A stretch of 64,000 bases of DNA from Paractinoplanes bogorensis (GTDB lineage Bacteria > Actinomycetota > Actinomycetes > Mycobacteriales > Micromonosporaceae). Positions 1 through 7,195 of the stretch are shown here, piece after piece. The stretch spans positions 62,001 to 126,000 of the forward strand of contig NZ_JAHKKG010000011.1 of NCBI RefSeq assembly GCF_018829635.1, written 5' to 3'. The translations under genes and the position numbers were made by a program. The notes under the pieces were generated by a model. That model ran no database searches, was not told the origin of the DNA, and saw nothing but the letters and a program-made list of their open reading frames with translations. Each line of letters starts with the position of its first letter. The stretch's first letter is position 1.

Positions 1-1
1 C

Positions 2-583
2 GAGAAGATGGCGGCCTTCACGGTGGTGGCGCCGCAGGAGCCGGACACGACCCCGCCGACGGTGACGCTAGGCGTGGAGGGCGAGCAGAACGAGGACGAC
101 GCGTACGTCGGACGGGCCACCGTCGAGGTGACCGCCGCCGACACCGAGTCCGAGATCGCGAAGATCGAGTACGCGTTGGACAGCGGGGCCTGGACGGCGT
201 ACACGCAACCGGTTGTCATCACCGGGGTCGGCGCGCACACCGTCAAGGCGCGCGCGACCGACACGGCCGGCAACACATCGGCCGACAAGTCCGTGTCCTT
301 CACGGTGGTCGGCACCGGCGGTGGCGGCGGGGACTGCGAGGTTCCCGACACCCGGGCCACGGTGGTCATCGGCGGCGACGACACCGGCGTACCGAACAAG
401 GACACCGGCGACGGCTGCACGATCAACGACCTGATCGACGAGTACGCCTCGTATCCCACCCACGCCGCGTTCGTGCGGCACGTCGAAACCGTCACCACCG
501 CCCTGGTCACCAGCGGCACGCTCACGCCCCGGCAGCGCGGCACGATCGTCCGCGCGGCTGCTCGTTCCGAGATCGGCTCATGA
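2..583 (+). CDS. C-terminal part of secreted Ig-like/OmpL47-type repeat protein (5' end outside window)
   Basis: The reading frame is already open at the first complete codon (base 2), so the gene starts upstream and only the last 193 or so residues are seen. They contain one bacterial Ig-like module of the OmpL47 type: a PPTVTL-like opening strand, a repeated 'AKIEYALDSG' strand, and 'GAHTVKARATDTAGN' near the end. A Gly-rich linker follows, then a small C-terminal domain with two cysteines (CEVPDT and GCTIND) and a helical tail. Such modules occur at the ends of large secreted actinobacterial proteins, often carbohydrate-active or ThuA-like. The catalytic part is not visible, so no enzyme function is assigned. 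The stop overlaps an in-frame ATG of the next gene (ATGA). Confidence 0.75.
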   Translation, partial: EKMAAFTVVAPQEPDTTPPTVTLGVEGEQNEDDAYVGRATVEVTAADTESEIAKIEYALDSGAWTAYTQPVVITGVGAHTVKARATDTAGNTSADKSVSFTVVGTGGGGGDCEVPDTRATVVIGGDDTGVPNKDTGDGCTINDLIDEYASYPTHAAFVRHVETVTTALVTSGTLTPRQRGTIVRAAARSEIGS

Positions 584-594
584 GAGGCATCGAT

Positions 595-1560
595 ATGCGC
601 AAGAAGTTGGCCGTCTTCGCCGCCGCCGGTCTGCTGGCCGGCCTGATCCCCGCCCTGCCGGCCACCGCCGCGCTGGTCACCCACTGCATCGGCACCGGTG
701 GCGCCGTCACCGTGCCGAACGACCTGCTCGTCCCGGCCAACGAGTCCTGCTCGCTGACCGGCACCATCGTCACCGGCAACATCACCGTGCAGGCCGGGGC
801 CAACCTGGTCGTCTCCGGCGGCAAGTTCTCGGGCGAGGTGCGGGTGGCCGGCAACGGCTATCTCGACGCCTCGACGACCACCATCGACGGCCCGGTGATC
901 CTGGCCGCGGGCGGCTACGGTGTGTTCCTCAAGGACGCGTCGAGCGGTGCGGTGACCGTACGGGCCAAGGGCACCACGACGATCGACAGCTTCCTGTTCG
1001 TCGAGAACAGCACGATCGCCGGCAACGTCAGCGCCCAGGCCGGCGAGGTCCGGCTGGACCAGAACACCCAGGTCACCGGCAGCGTGAACAGCACTGGCTC
1101 GTACTACACCGACGTGCACGACTCGTTCGTGGACGGCACGCTCTCGGTGCTCAACAGCGCCACCGGCAGCGTGATCTGCGGCAGCTCGGTCCGCGGCAAG
1201 GCCACCTTCGCCGGCAACCTCGGCGGCGTGCAGCTCGGCCCGAACGGCCCGCTCGACAGCTGCGCGTCCGGTGGCTTCTTCGGCAAGGACGTCAGCGTCA
1301 CCAGCACCACCGGCGGCGTCACGGTCGACGACAACATCATCGACGGCGCGCTGACCGCCACCGGCAACAACCCGGCGGCCCAGATCGCGTCGAACAACCG
1401 CATCCGTCGCGGCGTGGTCACCGACGGCGCGGCCGCCGCGGCCGCCCGCTCGGCGGCGGCCCGCCCGGCCGCCCCGCGCACCGACGACACCGCCAAGGCC
1501 GAGGAGCGCCGCTCCGACGCCGTGCAGGAGGCGACGGCCGCCGGCCCCGCCGACCTCTGA
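595..1560 (+). CDS. Secreted repeat-rich (beta-helix-like) protein
   Basis: This 321-residue protein has a clear signal peptide (MRKKLAVFAAAGLLAG ... ALPATA). The mature part alternates short Val/Ile/Thr strands with Gly/Asn/Asp turns, for example 'GTIVTGNITVQAGANLVVSG', a pattern typical of right-handed beta-helix or bactofilin-like folds. Three cysteines lie in the mature region and the last 50 residues are Ala/Arg-rich and probably disordered. An ATG at 580 overlaps the upstream stop, but the ATG at 595 has GAGAGG eight bases upstream and puts the signal peptide at the N-terminus, so 595 is preferred. The gene is probably cotranscribed with the upstream secreted protein. I do not recognise a specific function. 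Confidence 0.75.
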   Translation: MRKKLAVFAAAGLLAGLIPALPATAALVTHCIGTGGAVTVPNDLLVPANESCSLTGTIVTGNITVQAGANLVVSGGKFSGEVRVAGNGYLDASTTTIDGPVILAAGGYGVFLKDASSGAVTVRAKGTTTIDSFLFVENSTIAGNVSAQAGEVRLDQNTQVTGSVNSTGSYYTDVHDSFVDGTLSVLNSATGSVICGSSVRGKATFAGNLGGVQLGPNGPLDSCASGGFFGKDVSVTSTTGGVTVDDNIIDGALTATGNNPAAQIASNNRIRRGVVTDGAAAAAARSAAARPAAPRTDDTAKAEERRSDAVQEATAAGPADL

Positions 1561-1575
1561 CATCCCTTCCACCAC

Positions 1576-1609
1576 CCGGCCCTCGGACCCGCCCCGGTCC
1601 GGGGGCCGG
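1576..1609. terminator. Stem-loop terminator between convergent genes
   Basis: A 14-bp stem (left arm from 1576, right arm ending 1609) closes a 6-base loop. One pair is a G-U wobble. It sits between the stop of the secreted protein at 1560 and the stop of the convergent TetR gene at 1616. There is no T-tract, which is common for terminators in GC-rich actinomycetes. Confidence 0.55.
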
Positions 1610-1615
1610 ACTATG

Positions 1616-2206
1616 TCACGGGGCGAGTAGCGCCTGCAGGGCGGTCCCGGCGGTGACGGCGATGGTGTCGAGGCTCTCGTCGGCCACCGTCGGGACGCGG
1701 ACGATGCCGCGGGCCACGATGATGCCGACCAGCATCGCGGCGGCTACCGCCATGCGCAGGCGGGTGTCGTGGTCGTCGGGGAGGTGGTCGACGGCGCCGC
1801 GCATCAGGCGGGCCTCGATGAAGTCGCGCAGCTGGTCGGCCGCCGCCTCGCGAGCCGCCGCGCCGCGCAGCATGGCCAGCAACGGTTCCGAGGTGCGCGG
1901 GTCGGCCTCCCAGACCTCGAGGAACGCCCGGGCCACCCGCTCGCCGATGCCCTCGGCCGGGCCGGGCCACGCGTCGGTCATCCGGTCGAGGGCGTCCGGC
2001 GGCACCGCCATCACCGCGCCGAACAGCTCGTCCTTCGACTTGAAGTACTGCATGACGAGCGCGGCGTCGACCCCGGCGTCGGTGGCGATGCGGCGGATCG
2101 TCGTGCCCGTGAAGCCGTCGGCCGCGAATCGGGCCCGGGCCGCGTCGAGCACAGCCCGGCGGGTGTCGTTCTGTCCGGGCCTGCGGCCGCGTCGGGTTTC
2201 CGGCAT
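1616..2206 (-). CDS. TetR-family transcriptional regulator
   Basis: This 196-residue protein has the canonical TetR N-terminal DNA-binding domain. Residues about 12-58 read RRAVLDAARARFAADGF, then TTIRRIATDAGVDAALVMQYF with the Tyr-Phe ending of the recognition helix, followed by KDELF. The C-terminal 140 residues are helical and match the TetR_C-type ligand-binding region of actinobacterial members. The start at 2206 (MPETRRGRRPG) is preferred over in-frame ATGs at 2218 and 2239, because those would extend into the shared intergenic operator. The gene is divergent from the CocE-type hydrolase, and a palindrome at 2232-2253 lies between them, so it probably represses that hydrolase and perhaps itself. 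The ligand is unknown. Confidence 0.85.
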   Translation of the reverse strand: MPETRRGRRPGQNDTRRAVLDAARARFAADGFTGTTIRRIATDAGVDAALVMQYFKSKDELFGAVMAVPPDALDRMTDAWPGPAEGIGERVARAFLEVWEADPRTSEPLLAMLRGAAAREAAADQLRDFIEARLMRGAVDHLPDDHDTRLRMAVAAAMLVGIIVARGIVRVPTVADESLDTIAVTAGTALQALLAP

Positions 2207-2231
2207 GCCGATCAACATAGCCCTTGCCGAA

Positions 2232-2253
2232 AATCTCAACGCGTGTTGATATT
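2232..2253. promoter_or_regulatory. Palindromic operator, probable TetR site
   Basis: AATCTCAAC and GTTGATATT form an inverted repeat with 8 of 9 positions paired around a 4-base centre (GCGT). It lies in the 53-base gap between the divergent TetR gene (start 2206) and hydrolase (start 2260). A -10-like TATTAG overlaps its right edge about 5 bases before the hydrolase ATG, so the hydrolase mRNA may be leaderless and directly blocked by the bound regulator. Confidence 0.6.
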
Positions 2254-2259
2254 AGCGGC

Positions 2260-3984
2260 ATGAAGACCTACATGCCGTCCGAGCCGCTGCGGCCGGGCGA
2301 TCGCTACGGCGTCCTGAGCGGGTACGAGCCGGGCACCCGCACCCTCCCGGCGGGCTTCCAGGTCGCGCCGCCGTTCCGGCCCACCCCGGTCGACATCGTG
2401 TTCGAGCGCGACGTGCCGGTCGTCCTGCGTGACGGGGTCACGATCCACGTCGACCTGTTCCGCCCCGTAGGCACCGAACCGGTGCCGGTCATCGTCGCCT
2501 GGAGCCCGTACGGGAAAGGTCAGGGCACCTCGACCAGCGTGATGGGCATCTTCGGGCTGGTCGGGCTCAGCAACGACGTGGTGTCCGGGCTGGAGAAGTT
2601 CGAGGGGCCGGATCCCGCGTACTGGTGTGCCCAGGGTTACGCCATCTGCAACCCGGACATCCGCGGTGTCGGCGAGTCCGGGGGCGACAGCGTGCTCTGG
2701 GACCGGCAGGAGGGACGCGACTGCTACGACCTGGTCGAATGGCTGGCCGAGCGGGACTGGTGCAGCGGCAAGGTCGGCATGAGCGGCACCTCCTACCTCG
2801 CCGTCGCCCAGTGGCTCACCGCGGCCGAGCAACCCCCGCACCTGGCCGCGATCAACCCGTGGGAGGGCGTCAGCGACGTCTACCGCGACCTGGTGCTGCG
2901 CGGCGGGATGCCGGACACCGGCTTCGCCCGGCAGTTGCGCGACCACAGCTTCTGGGGCAACGCCGGCAAGGAGGACATCGTCGCCGAGGCCGAGCAGCAC
3001 CCGCTGATGGACGAGCTGTGGGAAGAGAAGATCCCGGACTTCGACCGCATCACCGTGCCGGCCTACGTCGTCGCCAGCTATTCGAACACCCTGCACACCG
3101 CGGGCACGTTCCGGGCCTGGCGGCGCATGGCTTCGCCGGAGAAATGGCTGCGCATCCACAACACCCAGGAGTGGCCCGACTACTACGACGAGGCCAACCG
3201 CGAGGATCTGCGCCGCTTCTTCGACCACTATCTGCGCGAGGTGGACAACGGCTGGGAAGACACTTTTCCCGTACGGTACTCAGTGCTCGATCTCCAGGGC
3301 GGCGACCGGGTCGACGTGCCCGCCGTGTCGTTCCCGCCGCCCGAAGCGGTCGCCACGTCCTACTTCCTCGACGGGCGCACGCGCACCCTCGTACGGGAAA
3401 AGCCCCGGGAAGACACCGCCTCCTACGACATCGGCGCCAACCCGGATGTGGTGTCGTTCGTGACCCGCTTCGACGAGGAGACCACGCTCGCCGGCTATCC
3501 CAAGGCCGTCCTGCACGTGGAAGCTCAGGGCGCCGACGACATGGACCTGTTCGTGCTGGTGCAGAAGCTCGACGCCCACGGCACGCCGCTGCAGCAGTTC
3601 ACCGTGCCCAATCAGGGCGCGATGATCCAGGACGTGACCGAGCGTGGCGCCTCGATCCTGCGCTACAAGGGCAGCGACGGCCGCCTGCGCGTCTCGCTGC
3701 GCCACCTGGACGAGAAGCTGTCGACCGGCGACGTGCCGGCACACACCTTCGACCGGGTCGAGAAGCTGTCACCGGGCGAGATCGTCACCGTCGAGATCGA
3801 CCTGTTGCCGGTCGGGCTCGCCTTCCACCCGGGCGACCAGTTGCGCCTGGTGATCAGCGGCCGCTCGTTGCTGGGTCCGATGATGCCGCGACTGCGCGAG
3901 TACGAGCCGGCCAACAGCGGCCGCCACGTCATCCACACCGGGGGTGAGCACGCTTCCTACCTCCAGCTGCCGGTCCTGGGGTGA
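2260..3984 (+). CDS. CocE/NonD-type alpha/beta hydrolase (X-Pro dipeptidyl-peptidase S15 family)
   Basis: The protein is 574 residues, the usual length for CocE-like esterases and S15 peptidases. The N-terminal alpha/beta-hydrolase part runs to about residue 320. The nucleophile is Ser178 in KVGMSGTSYLAVAQW, a GxSxxG-type elbow, preceded by the family hallmark DIRGVGESGG at about 133-142. The rest is the C-terminal jelly-roll domain (FHPGDQLRLVISG). Members hydrolyse acyl esters or release X-Pro dipeptides; the substrate here cannot be told. The ATG at 2260 is chosen over an in-frame TTG at 2224, which would lie inside the operator. No good ribosome-binding site precedes it, consistent with a leaderless message. 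It is divergent from, and probably controlled by, the TetR gene. Confidence 0.9.
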   Translation: MKTYMPSEPLRPGDRYGVLSGYEPGTRTLPAGFQVAPPFRPTPVDIVFERDVPVVLRDGVTIHVDLFRPVGTEPVPVIVAWSPYGKGQGTSTSVMGIFGLVGLSNDVVSGLEKFEGPDPAYWCAQGYAICNPDIRGVGESGGDSVLWDRQEGRDCYDLVEWLAERDWCSGKVGMSGTSYLAVAQWLTAAEQPPHLAAINPWEGVSDVYRDLVLRGGMPDTGFARQLRDHSFWGNAGKEDIVAEAEQHPLMDELWEEKIPDFDRITVPAYVVASYSNTLHTAGTFRAWRRMASPEKWLRIHNTQEWPDYYDEANREDLRRFFDHYLREVDNGWEDTFPVRYSVLDLQGGDRVDVPAVSFPPPEAVATSYFLDGRTRTLVREKPREDTASYDIGANPDVVSFVTRFDEETTLAGYPKAVLHVEAQGADDMDLFVLVQKLDAHGTPLQQFTVPNQGAMIQDVTERGASILRYKGSDGRLRVSLRHLDEKLSTGDVPAHTFDRVEKLSPGEIVTVEIDLLPVGLAFHPGDQLRLVISGRSLLGPMMPRLREYEPANSGRHVIHTGGEHASYLQLPVLG

Positions 3985-3987
3985 GGC

Positions 3988-4806
3988 TCACCCGCGCACC
4001 ACTCCGGCGAGGTCGGGCCGGCCGATCTTGTCCAGGGCATCGGCCAGGTAGGGCAGCTCGTTCCGGCATTCGAGCCAGCGCCACAGATGCCCGGCCTCGT
4101 CGCCGGTCGTGAACCGGGCGAGATCGTAGGACGGCACGTCGACCAGGGTGGCCAGATCGCGCCACGAGTCGCCGAGTCGCCGTCGGAACGCGAGCGCGGC
4201 CTCGCCCGGGAAGACGGTCCGGGATCGGGGCAGGTCGACGAACCGGTCGACCGGCTCCCACACCGGGAACAGGTCCGAGCCGGGCGGCGGCCCGAAGGCG
4301 GCCCGCGGCCGCACGTGGACCTCGCGGACGGCGGGCGGCACGAGCAGGACCATCCACACCTCCCGATGGCCGGGGGTGACACCGCCGGCCCGCGACCAGC
4401 GCCAGGCCGGATCGGGTCCGTGCAGGCCGGACACGCGGACCGGGTCCTGGGCGGCCAGGGGGACGGATCCGTGTCCGGCGGGTACGAAATTCAGCATCGC
4501 GCTGAGCTCGTAGACGCCGGCGGGTTCGGGCTCCTCCGACGACTTCGGCACGGTGTCGAGAACCCACACGTCAGGGGTCTCGAACTCGAAGCCGGCCTCG
4601 ATCCACGGCGGCCGGTCGGCCTTGTCGTCGGTGACGAGGTCGAGGCTGACCCGGATCAGGTAGGCGTCCTCGGCGTACGCGGAGGACGGGACCGGATGGA
4701 TCTGCCACCCGCCGAACCGGACGGCACCGAGATCGACCCGCGGCCGGTCGGTGAAGTCGCGGGTGGTTGGCGCGGTCAGGAACGTGCGGACCAGAGCCGG
4801 TCTCAT
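3988..4806 (-). CDS. Conflict-operon protein with C-terminal Death-like domain
   Basis: This is the last gene of the ten-gene operon; its ATG overlaps the vWA stop (ATGA). The first 200 or so residues are beta-rich and unassigned. The last 60 residues have the Death-fold pattern: SWRDLATLV, then LWRWLECR, then LADALDKIGRPDLAGVV, meaning a conserved Trp in helix 1, a Leu-x-x-Trp-Leu core, and the ending 'aL..IgR.DLa'. Bacterial Death-like and effector-associated domains of this size sit at protein ends and recruit matching effector or sensor proteins. I therefore read this as an adaptor or target-binding subunit coupled to the vWA and Hsp70 proteins upstream. The fold call rests on visual pattern matching only. 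No catalytic motif was seen. Confidence 0.6.
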   Translation of the reverse strand: MRPALVRTFLTAPTTRDFTDRPRVDLGAVRFGGWQIHPVPSSAYAEDAYLIRVSLDLVTDDKADRPPWIEAGFEFETPDVWVLDTVPKSSEEPEPAGVYELSAMLNFVPAGHGSVPLAAQDPVRVSGLHGPDPAWRWSRAGGVTPGHREVWMVLLVPPAVREVHVRPRAAFGPPPGSDLFPVWEPVDRFVDLPRSRTVFPGEAALAFRRRLGDSWRDLATLVDVPSYDLARFTTGDEAGHLWRWLECRNELPYLADALDKIGRPDLAGVVRG

Positions 4807-5420
4807 GACTTCCGCCGGCCCGAGATCAGCGACGTGGCCATCGCCGCGATGCCGCCGGCGATCTGACCCGGCCCGGCGATCTCGGCCTGGTCGATGCCCT
4901 CGGTGGCGATCTTGGCCAGCGAAGCCGCCGCGTGCCGGCCCAGCCCACGGACGATGATCCGGATGCCCTGGGCCGCCGCCTCCCGGGCGGCGGCCACGGC
5001 CGGGCCCTCGGCCCCGATGTCACCGTCACCGAAGACGGCCAGCACCCGGTCGCCCCGCAGCCCTGCGAGCATGGAGATACCGGCCTGCAGGGTCGGCGTC
5101 ACGTTGGTTCCGCCGCCGGCCGAGGCCCGGCGCACGCCGTCCAGCACCGGTTCCGGCCGGGCGGACAGGCCGACCGTCGCCGCGACGCCGGTGTTCCACA
5201 GGATCAGGCCGACCCGGTAGCGGGCGGCGATCGCCTGGGCCACGAACTCGTGCGCGCCCGCGACGGCCTCCCGCAGCGGTTGCCCGGACATCGAGGAGCT
5301 GACGTCGATGCACAGGAAAACCTTTCCCAGGTACGGCTCCTGGAGCGCGGCCAGGTGCGGGCCGGCGGGCCACTGCGTGACGCCGACCGAGTCGTACGTC
5401 CGGCGGATCCAGTCGGTCAT
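4803..5420 (-). CDS. vWA-domain protein
   Basis: This 205-residue protein is essentially a single von Willebrand factor A domain. The metal-ion-dependent adhesion site is complete: DVSSSMSG supplies the DxSxS motif at about residues 39-43, GGGTNVTPTL supplies the Thr, and VFGDGDIG supplies the distal Asp. There is no signal peptide, so it acts in the cytosol. In NTP-dependent conflict operons vWA proteins act as metal-gated binding partners for ATPases and chaperones. The neighbours fit this: an Hsp70 ends 8 bases upstream, and the Death-like-domain gene begins within this gene's stop. Confidence 0.88.
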   Translation of the reverse strand: MTDWIRRTYDSVGVTQWPAGPHLAALQEPYLGKVFLCIDVSSSMSGQPLREAVAGAHEFVAQAIAARYRVGLILWNTGVAATVGLSARPEPVLDGVRRASAGGGTNVTPTLQAGISMLAGLRGDRVLAVFGDGDIGAEGPAVAAAREAAAQGIRIIVRGLGRHAAASLAKIATEGIDQAEIAGPGQIAGGIAAMATSLISGRRKS

Positions 5421-5427
5421 GCGATCC

Positions 5428-7014
5428 TCACTGTCGTACGGTCAGGGCGGCCAGACTCGCGGCCTGTTGTCCCCGCGCGGCCGAGTCGAGCACGCCGTCC
5501 ACGTAGGCCTCGAGGCGCAGTTCGGTCGCGCTCCGCGGCTCGCGGGCGGTCAGGCTCAGCCGGCCGTCCAGGCCCAGGCTCAGGCGCACCTCGAGCGGCG
5601 AACCGGCCGGCAGCCCCGCGGGCAGCCCGGTGAACTCGCCGTCGAGCACCCGCTGGTTGTCGGCGAACTCGGGCGACTCGACAAAGCCGGCCTGCTCGAA
5701 GACCTCGATCCGGACGGTCGCCTGGTCGTCCAGCACGGTGGCGACGGTGATTCCGCGGTCACCCGGGAGCGGGTCGTTCTGGTGGATGACGTGCTGCACA
5801 TAGCGGCGCTGCCCGTCCGGGTCGGCGCTGTCGTGGATCAGCAGGCCGAAGCTGCGGGGCACGACCGAGCTGAGAAACGGTGTCCGCGCCGGCTCGGACT
5901 CCGAGCCGGACGTGGCCGGGCCGGGGGTCGCCGCCTCGAACCCCCAGCCCGGCGTCACCCAGGCCGGCCCGGTGCGGGTCAGCGCCGCCGCCCGCAACGC
6001 CGCGCCCTTGGCCACGGCGAGTTCGGGCTCGTGCCGGCGCGGGCGCAGGCCCAGTTCGGCCTCGATGGCCTCGGCGACCATCGGCATCCGGGTCGAGCCG
6101 CCGACCAGCAGGTAGCCGGTCACGTCGCCGGGCGCGAGACCGGTCTGCGCGAGCATGCGGCGGACGCAGTCGACCGTGCTCGCGGTCAGGTCGCGGGTCA
6201 TCGACTCGAACTCGGCCCGGGTGACCGTGATCCGGGCCGTACGGCCGTCGTGCCGGAGCACCACCTCGTGGGCCTGGGTGCCGGTCAGGGCCCGCTTGGT
6301 GCGCTCGGCCGTGGCGGTCAGCCCGGTCATGAAGGCGGCGTCGTCGAGCGCCTCGTCCGCGCCGGTCAGCTCCACGAACCGGTCGGCCAGGTGGGAGTGC
6401 AGCCGCGCGTCCCAGTCGGCGCCGCCCAGATCCATGTCGCCGTCCACCGCGACGATCTGCGGCCCGCCGGAGTCGGAACGCAGCACGGTGGCGTCGAACG
6501 TGCCGCCCCCGAGGTCGTACACCACCAGGGTTCCGGGGCCGGTGGCGCCGTGGTGCAGGGCCGCGGCGACCGGTTCGCCGATCAGCTCGAGCACCTCGAG
6601 CCCGGCCAGCAGGGCGGCCTGCTGGGTGGCTTCGCGCTCGCGAATGCCGAAATAGGCGGGCACCGTGACCACCACCGGCAGCCCGGTGGGCGGCCGGTCC
6701 GGGGCGACCCCGTCGACCACCGCGCGCAGGATCAGCGACGAGATCGACTCGGGGGTGTGCTCGACGCCGTGGAACTCGAACCGGCGCCCGGTGCCCATCT
6801 GCCGCTTCACCAGCGCGACGGTCAGTTCCGGGGCGATCGCGGCCAGCTGCCGGGCCTCGTCACCGACCACCGCGCCGCCCGGCGCGAACGACACCACCGA
6901 GGGCACCAGCTCGGCTCCCATCGGGTTGCGCAGCACCACCGGCCGGCCGGTGGCGTCGATCGTCGCGGCCACCGAGTTCGAGGTGCCGAGGTCGATGCCG
7001 AGGAACGGGATCAG
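5428..7014 (-). CDS. Hsp70/DnaK-family chaperone-like ATPase (second copy in operon)
   Basis: The protein is about 528 residues and carries the Hsp70 actin-like ATPase signatures: GIDLGTSNS (phosphate 1), VYDLGGGTFDATV (phosphate 2) and LLVGGSTRMP (adenosine). A shortened substrate-binding region follows. It lacks the long C-terminal lid of housekeeping DnaK. No ATG, GTG or TTG lies in frame near the conserved N-terminus. The best start is CTG at 7014, which overlaps the stop of the small membrane-peptide gene (CTGA), matching the ATGA/GTGA overlaps elsewhere in this operon. Its much longer open frame upstream runs through other genes and is not believed. It is a diverged paralogue of the Hsp70 at 15094-16773. 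Confidence 0.85.
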   Translation of the reverse strand: MIPFLGIDLGTSNSVAATIDATGRPVVLRNPMGAELVPSVVSFAPGGAVVGDEARQLAAIAPELTVALVKRQMGTGRRFEFHGVEHTPESISSLILRAVVDGVAPDRPPTGLPVVVTVPAYFGIREREATQQAALLAGLEVLELIGEPVAAALHHGATGPGTLVVYDLGGGTFDATVLRSDSGGPQIVAVDGDMDLGGADWDARLHSHLADRFVELTGADEALDDAAFMTGLTATAERTKRALTGTQAHEVVLRHDGRTARITVTRAEFESMTRDLTASTVDCVRRMLAQTGLAPGDVTGYLLVGGSTRMPMVAEAIEAELGLRPRRHEPELAVAKGAALRAAALTRTGPAWVTPGWGFEAATPGPATSGSESEPARTPFLSSVVPRSFGLLIHDSADPDGQRRYVQHVIHQNDPLPGDRGITVATVLDDQATVRIEVFEQAGFVESPEFADNQRVLDGEFTGLPAGLPAGSPLEVRLSLGLDGRLSLTAREPRSATELRLEAYVDGVLDSAARGQQAASLAALTVRQ

Positions 7015-7184
7015 CTCTGCCGTGCGCTCTTCAACTCCATCACCCAGGCCTCGCCGCCGTCGAGGATCCGGTCCCAGGTGCCGGAGAGCACCACGGCCGC
7101 GATGACGGCGACACTGGCCGCCACCACCACCAGCAGCAAGGTGGCGCGAAAGGCGCGGTAGTTCGGGGGAACATCGATCGGCAC
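7011..7184 (-). CDS. 57-residue single-pass membrane peptide in conflict operon
   Basis: This small gene fills the gap between the membrane GTPase (stop 7196) and the second Hsp70. It starts at GTG 7184, with GAGAGGA six bases upstream, and ends at TGA 7011-7013. The product starts MPIDVPPNYRAFRATLLLVV, continues through a 20-22-residue Val/Ala/Leu/Ile helix at about residues 15-36, and ends with a polar tail containing WDRILDGGEAW. The codon pattern is normal for the region and the spacing fits its neighbours. I recognise no family. It may anchor the GTPase or chaperone complex at the membrane. Confidence 0.7.
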   Translation of the reverse strand: MPIDVPPNYRAFRATLLLVVVAASVAVIAAVVLSGTWDRILDGGEAWVMELKSARQS

Positions 7185-7195
7185 GGTCGGTCCTC

